From Paramecium sonneborni (Eukaryota > Ciliophora > Oligohymenophorea > Peniculida > Parameciidae): 64,000 nucleotides of DNA. Within the stretch, counting starts at the first letter, position 1. The number at the start of each line of letters is the position of its first letter. The position numbers and the translations under genes are program-made. Below the pieces are notes generated by a model, which ran no database searches, was not told where the DNA came from, and was given only the letters and a program-made list of their open reading frames with translations. Positions 13,825 through 24,747 of this stretch are shown here, piece by piece. The stretch lies in contig CAJJDN010000048.1 of assembly GCA_905182985.1 (NCBI GenBank), positions 299,061 to 363,060 of the forward strand, given 5' to 3'.

Positions 13825-14643
13825 TTCTATATTAAGTTCAAGAAAATAAAATAATTATAATTAAATATATAAATCTTTTAATGCATTACATAAATAAGAT
13901 GGATATTTCTATATAACAAAAAAGGAATTTTTAATTATTTATTTAATGTAAGAATAAAAAAATTAAGTAAAACACAAGTATTCATTATTATAGATCTATA
14001 TTATATTAAAGTTCTAAAATATATTAAATTCTGAAGATTATTTAATGAATAATATAATATAAACAGATGGATAAAAATTTTTACATTCTAGATAAATCTA
14101 CTTTTATATAAAAAGATACTACAAAAATACTTTTGATATTCAAAATTTACAAGTTTCTCAAGGTAAAAAATAAATAATTTTAGAAAATCAAACCTATATA
14201 ATTTAAAAAAATCCTTTATAATCTTATTTCCAGACAACATCATTTTTATTCTGTTAATTTTTAAAATATAATAAAGCATAAATAGAGAATTTCTGTCTTA
14301 ATTAAAAAGATTTTTGATTTTAAACTCAATAACTATTAAGAATTGAAGATTGAATAAATTATTAGAATCTTCTCTTTTCATCATTTAAAGCTTTTAAAAT
14401 ATATTATTTTCTTTATTGTTTTATTTTATGTGTTTTATCATAATATCATGTAATATTAGTTTTATTAAAGGCAATTAAAGTTAAAAAGTATTAAAACCTA
14501 AGTATAATAATGATAATTCTGTTCCTTTCTTTTTTTTATAATGTTCATTTTTATAGAAATACCAGAATTAAAAATTCTTTTTATATAATATTTTTAGGTA
14601 TTTAGGAATTCCAATTTCTCTGAAATTATAACACGATAGAAAG
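13825..14643. other. region with one unassigned ORF
   Basis: Between the LysM and HSF genes. A plus-strand frame of about 147 codons runs from about 13874 to TGA 14315-14317 without a suitable ATG at its start; it reads plausibly (for example QDGYFYITKKEFL and NLQVSQGKKQIILE). It could be a decayed gene, a missed exon or a chance frame. The opposite strand is also open in part of it. I do not call a gene. Confidence 0.35.
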
Positions 14644-15535
14644 ATGAAAAGAAGAAATAAAGAACACAAAATAATCAAATTCATTGAGGTTACACATGAA
14701 ATCTTAAATGTAAATTTGAGATAAATTAAACTAGCAAAATGAATATAATAAAATTATCAGATGGGATGAAGATGGACTTAAAATTTAAATTTTTAATCGA
14801 GAACTATTAAAAGATTTAGTTCTGCCTAAATATTTTAAGCATGCCAATTACTCAAGTTTCTTGAGGTTCTAGAATTCTTTTATTTTTTAGATAACTTAAT
14901 ATGTATGGTTTTACTAGTAATAAAGATTAATATGGAACTTTAACATATTATCATCCATTTTTTACAAAATAAAAGGTTCTTATGAAAAGTATAATTAAAA
15001 AAAAACATTAAAAATAAAATTAAAGTGATCAGAGCATTTATGGAATTGATTAATCTGAATTAAACAATTAAATTAAGGCCCTTTAATGTGAATAAATTAA
15101 AATTCAATAAAAACTCTTATCTTCAATAGATTATTAAATCAAAATTAAAAATAGTATTAAACTATTTCTTCAAGTAAATTTTACTTAAATTTTTTATAGA
15201 CTAAACTTTCTTTAGCATAAGAAGGTGAATAAAATTGCAAATTTTTTATTGAAAGTGTTAGGAATTTAGTAAAAGGTATGAAATCTGAGTCATGTAATTA
15301 TCAAAACTAATATTATATAGAAAATGCTTTTCAATTATTATTCAAACAATTATTCCAAGAATACCTTTAAGAAGAACCTTAGTCAACTTCTATAATAAGC
15401 GAAATAGAAGAATAAAGTAATTAATTGTTATTTTCTCCAACACCTTTTGGAAAAATTGATTTATTTTAGGAATATATCTTATTTCCTCAAATTTCATAAG
15501 AATTAGAGTTTTCAGGTTCTAAATTTGAATTCTGA
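14644..15535 (+). CDS. heat-shock-factor-type transcription factor
   Basis: Predicted 271-aa protein with an HSF DNA-binding domain at about 10-90. Introns are 14710-14734, 14866-14890 and 15174-15199, and the spliced length divides by 3. Diagnostic segments are [41 protein letters not shown] (the recognition helix, rejoined only when the second intron is removed) and a downstream basic stretch (IIKKKHQKQ). A helix rich in Q, L and I follows about 110-150 and could be the trimerisation coiled coil. The C-terminus contains FSPTPFGKID and acidic segments, possibly activating. HSFs bind nGAAn repeats as trimers and drive heat-shock and some developmental genes. The second intron begins GTTC rather than GTA, which is unusual here. 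No nuclear signal beyond the basic stretch is obvious. Confidence 0.9.
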
Positions 15536-16173
15536 TAAGTATTTAAATAAATTATCCAAAAGATATAGTTTATTTTTCTCTCATTCCTTACTTTCATTAA
15601 TTATCATTATAATTTTATTAAATTTCTAAAAGATTTCATAAATTGCGAATCATTATTAATAAAATTTATTTTATGATTTATTTATTTTTTTCAAAGTTAG
15701 TTAAGACTTTATTGTTATTAGATGATGTGAATTAAAACAAAAAATTGCATTTCTCAAATACCAAATGCTTATTAAAATATCTTTTATGAATTAATTGATT
15801 ATTAAAATGCAAATGCTTTAATCAATAGCTCTTATTGAACTTCAAAATAAAAATCTATAATATCTAAAAAATAAGTAAGTCTTTAAAGGGAAATAGCCAT
15901 ATTTCTCATTAATATTTTTTTTATGAAAATAAAAATTTATTAATTAACATTATTATTTCGCCTAGTGACTATTGAGTAACCCAAATTGATTACTGTGTAG
16001 AAAAATCTATTGGATGATGGATAACATATTTTACTATAAATATATCTTTTATAATACAAATTTCGAGGTATAATTATTTTGATTTAGTATAAAAATATCT
16101 GTAGATTTAAAAAGAATAAAATAAGATAGTTTTAAAATCATTAGAAATTTTATTTTTCCTATTTAATTATAAA
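15536..16173. other. intergenic, no gene seen
   Basis: About 640 bp of AT-rich DNA between the convergent HSF and Q-rich genes. Open frames exist on both strands but lack coding character or motifs. Confidence 0.5.
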
Positions 16174-16862
16174 TCATTTTTTGTTTTATTGTTTCTAGAT
16201 TAAATTAATTATTTAATCGAGCTTTTATAATAGAGTCAACTAAAATGTATTTTATGACAAAAAAAATATATCTAATCGTTATTGCAATTTTTACAAGACA
16301 TTTGTATCAGAATAAGCATTTTACTAGCAGTAATTTGAATCTGGAAGTTAGGTAGGCATTTAAAATAATGATTAATTGTAAGGAGATTATAATTAATTAA
16401 CCAAAGGTGCTTACAAATATTATTAACAGGGTTGGTAAGTTTAAGTAAGAACTGGTAATTAAATTAAATGTTATTAATTTTATTAATAAGATTACTATTG
16501 TATTAGAGGTCTGGGATCTTGCTTTAAATTTTAATATTAGGTCTACTATTAATCTAAATTTTATTTATTTAATTCATTTTATTATCTTATTAGGTTCTAG
16601 TTTTATTGTTAATATAATAATTATTATTATGAGGTTGTATTTTAAACATTAGGAGGATTTAACAAAATTTAATTATTATTTGATCTATTTTCTTAATTTG
16701 TAGGTAAATTTGGAAATTATTAAAAAAAATTTTATTAAGGCTATTAAGGTTAATTTTACCCTTTTTTCGATTGTTTTTTTTAAAATTATTGTAATTGTTA
16801 TTATTATTATTATAATTATTATTATGATTATTATTATTATTATTATTATGATTATTATTATG

Positions 16863-16897
<35 letters not shown>

Positions 16898-18168
16898 GAT
16901 TATTATTATGATTATTATTATGATTATTATTATGATTATTATTATTAAGATTATTATTATCCTATTTATTATTATTATTAATTATAAGTTGCCTTTGGAC
17001 TTGGACTACTACTTATTGATATTGGTTAATAATCTTAATCTAATTGATTATTGGATTTTTTTTCACTCACAGGGTTTTTATTATTGTCATCTATTTAAGA
17101 TAATTAATTTAAATTAGAATCTTTGCTACAACCATTATTTCTTATTTCATCTTACTCAAGAAAATATGCAATTTTTTTTTCTAAATCTCTTGCCATCTAT
17201 TTACGTTCTTCTATCTGATTTTTACTTTCTTAATCATTTTATGTAATCAATTCATTATTTTAATATTAGTTTTCTTTGCTTGCTTAATAAATATATTTAT
17301 TATTATTATTCTTTTTATCAAGATGATCCTTATCTTTATCTTCATCTTATTCATTTTATTTTTGATTTAATTCAAAAAGTGGTATATCAGTATTATCTAT
17401 AGAATTATTTTTATTTAAAGCTTAAATATTATCAAATTATTATTCCTAGGATGAGATCTCTACAGGCTTTAAAATTGTGCTTTAAGTATTTTATTATTAT
17501 TTAAGGGCTATTTAGAGTAAATTTTTAGATTTAGAAACTTTTTAATTTTATTCTTATTAATCTTATTCTGATATTAATTTTCCTTCAAATTAAGTTTGAA
17601 AATCACTTTAATTTTTTAATTGATTTATATTCTCTTAGCATTTAAAATCTCTATTAGTGTCATTTTATAATGTTGTTTTTTCTTATTTTTTATTATTTTA
17701 ATCTTAGTTTTATTAAATTATTTTAGGTACAGGACTAGGTTCATTTAATAAATCTTCTATAATTTTTTTATTTAACATTTATTTTTAGATAACTTATTGA
17801 TTTTTTTAATTTATTTTTAAGTTCTTTGAGATAGATATATTAACATTTTCTTAAATCATTGACTCATTGAGTTATTTTTATTCTTCTTACTATATTTTAG
17901 TTTAATTATTATTGCTTAATGGAGTTTCAATTTTGACTTTAACACTTTTAATTCCTTTAGGTTTTCTACTTCCCACTATTAAACATTCTTTTGATCCAAT
18001 ATCTATTTTAAAATCAATAATCTATGATTCTTCTACCCATTATTTAATTTCAGATGTTGGAATATTTGTTACATAACTTATATATCTGATATCTATCTCA
18101 GTTGGATTTTCTCCTAAATCCTTTAGAATTTTATCTTTTATTACATTCTTTTATGATTTTGATTCCAT
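16174..18168 (-). CDS. glutamine/serine-rich protein with (QQQS)n tract
   Basis: Intronless frame of 664 codons, starting MESKSQKNVIKDKIL. Residues 1-100 are charged and fairly ordered (NPTEIDIRYISYVTN, SEIKQWVEE). The middle is Q, N, K and D rich. A helical segment EERKQMARDLEKKIAYFLEQ lies near 330. At about 405-460 an ATT-type microsatellite encodes repeated QQQS/QQQQ, and the C-terminal third is Q, N and P rich (NPPNVQNTTSQQQ, PTQLPDSNYCQQN). Such low-complexity Q/N tracts are typical of aggregation-prone or transcription-related proteins, but no DNA-binding domain is certain. The exact C-terminus is slightly uncertain: an intron near 16290 could extend it, although the total length without introns divides by 3. 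Apparent Y- or I-rich ORFs on the other strand are shadows of the repeat. Confidence 0.75.
16796..16970. repeat. trinucleotide (TAT/ATT) microsatellite in coding DNA
   Basis: Nearly pure TAT/ATT triplets interrupted at regular intervals by GAT, so that the minus-strand gene reads QQQ then S again and again. Period 12 nt in the cleanest part (16896-16945). All three frames on both strands are open here. Confidence 0.9.
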
Positions 18169-18388
18169 TTATTTATAGAGTATATTTGGATATAGAAGTA
18201 TATATATCATATTTATGAAATCCTTCTAATATTTTGCCTAGTTATAATTATTCTCAAGGACAAAGTTTCAAATAAAATATTTTAAAATGAAAATTTTTAT
18301 TAAAACAATAGTTAATACAAGAATAAATAACTTTTAAAGTATTCTCTAAAAATAAAATATTATTAAATCACATCTAAGAATGTAACTA

Positions 18389-18696
18389 TCAAAAAAACTC
18401 ATAAATTCCACTATTTCTTAATGTTAATTCTGGATCATTTTCTAGAAAATCTTTAAATTTTAGAATATTTTATAATTCTTTTATTTAAGATTCATCCAAC
18501 TATTAACCTTATTTAATCTAAATATAAACTTAGATTAAATAATTACTTATGTTAAAACTTTAGAAAGTTATGCTTAAGTTGATTATGCAAAAGTTACTAA
18601 TTTATTATAATTAGAAGCAAGATCTTCATGAATGAGAATAACTTCTTTCATTTTAGCTGAGAGATCACTTTATTTTGATTATTTTTATTATTTTTG

Positions 18697-18731
<35 letters not shown>

Positions 18732-19555
18732 GTGGTATTGGTTAAACAGATGATTTTAAGGGTATTTCTTCATCTTTTTATTATTAAGGTGAAAAAGTAG
18801 CTACTTATCTTTATTAAGGTTATTATTAAAGTCTTTTTGAATATAATTCATAGCAATAAATTAATAAATCATAAGGTTTAACACTAAAAAATAATAAAAA
18901 GTAATTTACCTATTTTTAAGTATTTTATCTTTAGATTTTTCTTCAGCTTCTTCTCTTATTCTATTTCCAATGAGACTGATAGCAGAATTATCCATTTATT
19001 TAGAAACAACAGAAACCCATTAATCTAAAAATAATTAAATAGTATACCAAAAGTTAATGGTTTAATTTTAGTTTCTCTTTCATTGATAAAATTTGCATAA
19101 ATATATTTTCTTAATTTAAGATAAAATGAGAATTATTCAGAATTAGCTTTAATAAGTTCATTAGGACTCAACATTATAGTAAAATAACAAATTTCTTGAT
19201 TTCCTTTTAATAAAAACTAAAATGAATTAAGAAATGTAGTCATAAATTTCTTAACATTTTTTTATTAGAATTCCTTAAATAAAATAGATGTTGATACAGC
19301 AAATTTAGAGAGTGCAATAATGAAGCTATCTTCACTATATTAACCCTTAACTTGAATCATTAATTGAAGAGTTGCTAAAACATATTCAACAAGAGTTGGA
19401 GCAATGAATTTATTTTTTTCCTAATTATTATACTAAAAGATGAAACATACATCGAATTCAACTGATAACTATAAAGTTTCTAATGTTTATTTCCAATAGT
19501 CAAGAGTTTCAGTCTTATAATCAAAAATATTTTGAGACTTATCACTTTTACTCAT
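18389..19555 (-). CDS. helical protein with polyQ tract, function unknown
   Basis: Predicted 362-aa protein starting MSKSDKSQNIFDYK, with introns 18518-18546, 18884-18909 and 19025-19047 (spliced length divisible by 3). The first 170 residues look globular and helical (FDVCFIFQYNNQ, LVEYVLATLQLMIQV, FAVSTSILFKEF). A segment VKPYDLLIYCYELYSKR near 205 is followed by a polyQ run encoded around 18700-18735 and then a helical tail with LLQ-type heptads ending FLENDPELTLRNSGIYEFF. I recognise no known family with confidence. Its ATG lies 18 nt after the TGA of the B-box gene and in the same frame, so the two may be one longer protein. Confidence 0.65.
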
Positions 19556-19573
19556 ATTAACAAAAATAAATTT

Positions 19574-20345
19574 TCATTATTAATCATTATTTTTTTATGC
19601 ATTTAATTCTTCCATCAAAGGTCCATTTTCATCAAAGAATTTAGCAAAGATCTCTACTTCAGCAATTAATTTCTCATTGTCAAGCATTAATAGATCCTTT
19701 TAATGTATATGTTATATTACTTTCTCTTTCTACAATTACTCTGAACAAACCTTAAAGATTTATATAACTTCATTCATTTTACTAATTTATTATTGTTCTA
19801 TATCTGTAGCTTTTTTAACTCTATCTAATAATGTATCAACTTTTTAAGTTTTCTCATTTAATTTTTATTATTCTTCTTCTGCTAATTTAATTTCTGTCTT
19901 TAAAGTTTTTTCTAAGTTTTCTAAATCATTTTAAAGATTCGCAACGTCTACTTCCCCATTTTCTTAACTAACTTCATTCATATATTTCTAAGCCTATTAC
20001 ACTAAATATTATAATGATTATACATCTATTCTCTAAACCTGATATTTATTATTCATATTTTTTTTTAGCTAATAACATTCTATCTTGATAACGCTTAGTC
20101 AATTAAGATTCCTTATCTTTCAATTCTTATAATTCTTTTTTTCTTTATTTTATTTATTCAATCAAACTTTCATCATCTTACTATTTTAATGATCGAGGTT
20201 GGAATGTTATTGTTGTTCTGTTATGATTTTCATCTTTTTCTTAATGAAGATTTTCATCACATTTAAAACAAATACATAAATTACATTCTTTACATTCTAC
20301 TATTGCTATTAATTAGACACATGATTGACATTTTATATTATTCAT
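19574..20345 (-). CDS. B-box zinc-finger and coiled-coil protein
   Basis: Predicted 249-aa protein with one 22-nt intron (20002-20023). The N-terminus has a B-box-like Cys/His cluster: C.SC near 6-9, C.EC at 18-21, C.CF.CDENLH and a later H (residues 24-40), a zinc-binding fold used for protein interaction in TRIM-type proteins. There is no RING before it. Residues 60-230 are charged heptad-rich helix (KKELQELKDKESQLTKRY, EKTLKTEIKLAEEEQQKLNE), a probable coiled coil for oligomerisation. TGA at 19574-19576 is followed after 18 nt, in the same frame, by the ATG of the next gene. The start lies 45 bp from the start codon of the divergent gene at 20391, so the two must share a very small promoter region. 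Confidence 0.75.
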
Positions 20346-20390
20346 ATCAATTTTATTATTATAGTATTCAAATTTAATAATATAATTCTA
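20346..20390. promoter_or_regulatory. 45-bp divergent intergenic/promoter region
   Basis: Only 45 bp of AT-rich DNA separate the start codons of the B-box gene (minus) and the small plus-strand gene, so 5' UTRs and promoter elements for both must fit here or inside coding sequence. If the plus gene starts at 20409 the space is 63 bp. No specific motif was identified. Confidence 0.5.
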
Positions 20391-20879
20391 ATGTAAGTCA
20401 TTTAAGAAATGATAGAAGAATTCAATACTTTAAGATAATAAGTATATGAAGCAGAATTTAGAATCTAATAATTTATTGATGATGAACAAACTTGTAATAT
20501 CAAATAATAAAAACTCTATCCTGATGAACAATAATAAAAAACTTAGAAATTAAATATCAAAATTCAAAATGATTAACTAAATAAAATCACTCTAGCTCTA
20601 ACTAATTCATTAACTAGAGTTATTAAAGATCTTTATTATGATGAAGATAAAGATTTAATTATTATTAAACTATAAGAACATGGAATTATTATTGAATTAG
20701 AAATGAAGTAAAATGATTTAATAAGAATTAAACTTCAATAAGTTGGCAGAAGGGATTATACATTACTTGATTAAGAACATTTGAATGTTGAAGAAATGCT
20801 TTTGAAATTCTTAGAAAGACCTGATTAACCATTTAGCTCCATTATTATCCCTTTCCTTCAAAATTTAAATTTAATTTGA
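20391..20879 (+). CDS. small helical protein, function unknown
   Basis: Intronless frame of 162 codons from ATG 20391 (MQVIQEMIEEF); a second in-frame ATG at 20409 would give 156 aa. The N-terminal 60 residues are Q/E-rich helix (FNTLRQQVYEAEFRIQQF), likely coiled coil. The rest reads as a small globular alpha/beta segment (ALTNSLTRVIKDLYYDEDKDL, LQEHGIIIELEMKQNDL, QVGRRDYTLLDQEHL). No family is recognised. Confidence 0.7.
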
Positions 20880-22450
20880 GTATTAAAAATTTCATAGATA
20901 TTTTTCCTAATCCTTATTTATATTAATATATTTTGATGTTTTAAAAAATATAATAATTTATTCCATTTCCAAATCTTCCATACATACATAATCAAATAAT
21001 TAAATAACTTAATTTGAACAAATAGAAAAACTAAATTTATATTAAATTTATGGGTAGAGGCAACAAATTAGTAATGAGTAATAAACTCTAGACTCTATTA
21101 TTTATAAGAAATAATTTCTTAAAGCTTTTTAGTTATGAAGATTGATCAAGAATCATTTATTAAATAAGAAAAAATCATATTTATACAAATCGATCCATTG
21201 AAGTATGTAAATTAAGAACGTAAAAATCAAATTATTAAAGATAACCAATTTTGATAATCTCTAAATTCAATCTCATAATGGAATTTTTATCATTTAACAT
21301 ATAGAGCCAGCCTATCAATGTATATCCTTAATAAAAAATTAAAGATTTTAACTCAAATTTATGAAAATTATTAAGATAATGAAGAAACTTTAATAAAAAT
21401 TAACAGAACTTACAGAGCAATTTTAAAATCAATAAAAATTGATATTTATTATTTCAAGGATAATAATTCCTTTAAGTGTAATATTTATATTTTTGAAATA
21501 TTTTAAAATGAATTGTTGATGCTCATATATTTCAAGATAATTATGAAAATTTAAGAAAGAAGATTTATAAGAACAACTTACACTTAATGAGATTATTAGA
21601 AAAAAGTAAAAAGTAAAATAATAATATTAGTTTTAGAAATAATGTAATTTATAAACATTCATTTACAATTTGAGAAACCTTTTTTGAAAATTTATAATTT
21701 TTTGTTGAACAAAGTAAACTTAAATATTAAAAGTAAAAAGGGATAATTTCTTAAATAGTAAATATTTTCTTATTTAGAAAATAATTTTTCTGCTTGATTT
21801 TATGAAATGTTATAAGAAAGTTCTTGTTATATCTTTTACTGTTCTAAAATTTAATCAGAAATATATTTTTTAATAGAGAATTGGATAAAATGACTACTAT
21901 TTAGAATAAGAATAAAATAATTTTGGTAACATTAATTAAATTATTTTGAAAGGATTTTCTTAAAAGCATACTATACATCTTACTATACATATTTTTACAA
22001 CTTTAAATATAATTTAAAGTTTGTATAATTATCTTAATTTTTTTTTTTGTTTATTTATATAAATAATTATAAGAATGAATTAAGACTATGTAAAATATTT
22101 CTATAAACTTATATAAATTCAATTTAATTTGATTTTTACAATTTATTTAAAATAATAAATAGTCAAAATATATTTAAGGGTTTGCTCCATATAATTCATA
22201 AATTGATTAGATTAAAAAAGATTTATTTATATTAGAGTAAATATTTTTGATAGATATGAATTGTTTATAGATTAATTTAATCAGTAAAAGTATGATTTTA
22301 AATAGCAAAAGTTATGAATAATAGGATGATAGTGTAAATAACGATTAAATAAGAAGAAAATATATTAAATAAAAAATGAAAAGTAAATGATATTGAAAAG
22401 AATGTTAAAAAAGTATTATAATGAGCTTATATTAATTATTTAAAATAAAA
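20880..22450. other. gene-poor region with probable pseudogene remnant
   Basis: About 1.6 kb without an intact gene. Between 21050 and 21560 on the plus strand successive frames read like coding (MKIDQESFIKQEKIIFIQID, then after a one-base frame change QIQSHNGIFIIQHIEPAYQC, then LTELTEQFQNQQKL), with stops in each. This pattern suggests a gene decayed by frameshifts. The remainder (21600-22450) shows only A/T runs. Confidence 0.45.
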
Positions 22451-23878
22451 ATGCATACGTAGCCAGATCAAGAACGTCTTAATACCTAAGCAAACTAAGC
22501 ATAAGAACCTATATAGAACAAGGCTCCTTTTTTGGATTTAGAGTCTTCAGGAGATTCTTTGGAAGATGGAAGAGTGACTAATCTATATTATCAACGGTAT
22601 TTGATTAATAATATGAACATATTAGATTTAGAATGATGGACTTAAGTTTTTTTGTATTTAATTTTATTGGGACAGGATTGACTGTGATTACTTTAGAATT
22701 AATTCATTATGATGAATAACCAGAAGCACGCTTGGTAATTTTATGGGTGATTTTTATATCAAATTTAATAATGATGGGATTAGCTTTAGTACGTAATTAA
22801 GCAAAACTTAAATGGAGAGAGAGTAAAGGAGATGTATTTAGTGGATTTACAAAGGAGCATGTAGAATTAATAATGGAAATTATAATAATAGCTGCATCTC
22901 CTTTACCTTTTTTGGATGATATCAGTTTTTACTTTTCAAATGATTTTGTTGATGGTGATGTAAGGATTATTATAATAGACAGGTATACTATTATGCAAAT
23001 GAACTTTTATGTTTGACTTTAGCATTTCGAGTAATATTTTTCATTCGAACTACTTTATTGAATTCTTATTGGCATTCTAATAGAACAGATCGTGTATGTA
23101 GTTTATATGCTAGTTAAGCTGATTATATGTTTACTATTAAATCTTTAATGAGGTAAATTTATATATATTTATATTTAAATAGAAACTAACCATTCACTGT
23201 TAATTATAGTGCTATGATATTACTTATATTTGTATTTGGATATTGTTTAAGAATTTGTGAAAGTCCTCTTAATAGAATTGATATTAGTAGCAATGATTTT
23301 AGTAGTTATGCTAATTCTATGTGGTGTGTTATTGTTACAAGCACTACTGTAATTTATAAACTAAATTTTAGTTAGGATATGGTGATTATTATACTAGAAC
23401 ATTATTAGGTAGAATAGTAATGAGTGTAGTATGTATTTTGGGTAATTTTGTTGTTTCATCAATGATTGTTATTATTACTAATGAATCATATTTAACCACT
23501 TTGGAGAATAAAGTTGTTATTTTAATTGATCGTTTGAGTCTAAAAAAATAAATGTAATAAGAGGCAGCTATGATTATTACCATTTTTGGACGTATGTATT
23601 ATGCTAAAAGGTATTATATATATATTATCATTTAATATAGACATCTTGATCTTACTGAAGTAGAATTCATAGATATGAGTAAAAAAATGAAAAAATATGC
23701 TATATAATTAAAACTTACAACCCGTAAATATGTTGCAGCCAGAGCTTTAGGAAGTTAATTAGAAGAAATCAATAGTGGATTCAATTCTCTTAAAGAAAAT
23801 CTAAAATAAACATCTTAATTGCAGGAAGAATTAATTAAAGCTAATGAAAATCTTATTTATAAGATAGATAATAAATGA
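22451..23878 (+). CDS. small-conductance Ca2+-activated-type K+ channel
   Basis: Six-segment potassium channel subunit, 430 aa, with introns 22597-22625, 22960-22982, 23153-23182, 23349-23371 and 23611-23640 (spliced length divisible by 3). Hydrophobic segments S1-S6 follow a short cytosolic N-terminus. The pore reads CVIVTSTTLGYGDYYTRT; the selectivity filter is completed only after splicing and has L where most channels have V or I. S6 (VMSVVCILGNFVVSSMIVIIT) resembles SK channels, and the following helix KMKKYAIQLKLTTRKYVAARAL plus a C-terminal coiled coil (LQEELIKANENLIYKI) fits the calmodulin-binding region of SK channels. S3-S4 contains few arginines (RVIFFIRTTLLNSYWHSNR), consistent with weak voltage dependence. 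In Paramecium, Ca2+-activated K+ currents control swimming behaviour; the assignment to that current is inferred from the family. Confidence 0.85.
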
Positions 23879-24747
23879 ATAAATATACTTTTTATTTTTT
23901 ATTTATTAAAAAAAATTTAGAAATTATTGTGTCAATTCAACAACAGAAAACAATATTCAATCTCTTTCTAAAAATAAAATTTCGCAGATCACTAATTATA
24001 ACTCAGTGAGTATTCATTTATAAATATCTTACTTATTTATATTTCTAATTATTATTTGCAATTTTAAAATAACTTGTTTTTAAAAAAAATCTCATAAATA
24101 ATTCAATTTTTCCAGATAATAACTATTAATTATACTACAAGAATATTTTTTATTAATACTATTAGAAATTAATAAATTATGAACTAAATTATGTTTATAG
24201 CACTTATTTAAATATGTAACAAAAAGATATATTGATACTAATTACATACTCAAAATTAAATCATATTTCAAACAGCAATTAATATAAGTAGATTATCTTT
24301 AAAATATTTTTAATTTGCTTATTCTAGAACCTATGTGATTGTTTTTAAACGAAACTCCATAAATACTATTTCTATAGTTTTTATTTATCAACTAATGTAA
24401 TTATGAGGATAATTAATTAATAAAGTTATTTTATACACTCTAATATTATTATTATTTGAATGATTACAGAAAGATGTATGTCAAGATTTATTTAATGATA
24501 GAATTCTTCTATATTTTGATGTAAGGTATTTATAAAATATATTATAATTTCAGTAAGATTATCTTAGACATACTAAATTAAAAATTTTAACAGTTTTTAT
24601 GTATGATAAATATAAAGAAAATTTACAAAAAGGATATAAATAAATCTTTTATTTATTATTTAATTATATTTAAGTAATTCAGTTTACATTTTATATAAAG
24701 AGTAAATTTAATTTAAGGATGAATGATATACTAATATAAATTTAATA
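23879..24747. other. intergenic, no gene seen
   Basis: About 870 bp between the K+ channel stop and the (falsely duplicated) end of the giant repeat gene. AT-rich; open frames here have no recognisable motif or consistent coding composition. Confidence 0.55.

Noticed and set aside
16239..17117. Long plus-strand Y/Q- or I/M-rich ORFs
   Set aside because: They are the opposite-strand reading of the ATT satellite and its flanks. The minus frame gives a continuous 664-codon Q-rich protein with convincing unique sequence on both sides.
19574..19576. TGA as selenocysteine
   Set aside because: No stem-loop or selenoprotein family context was recognised; a plain stop, readthrough or error is simpler.
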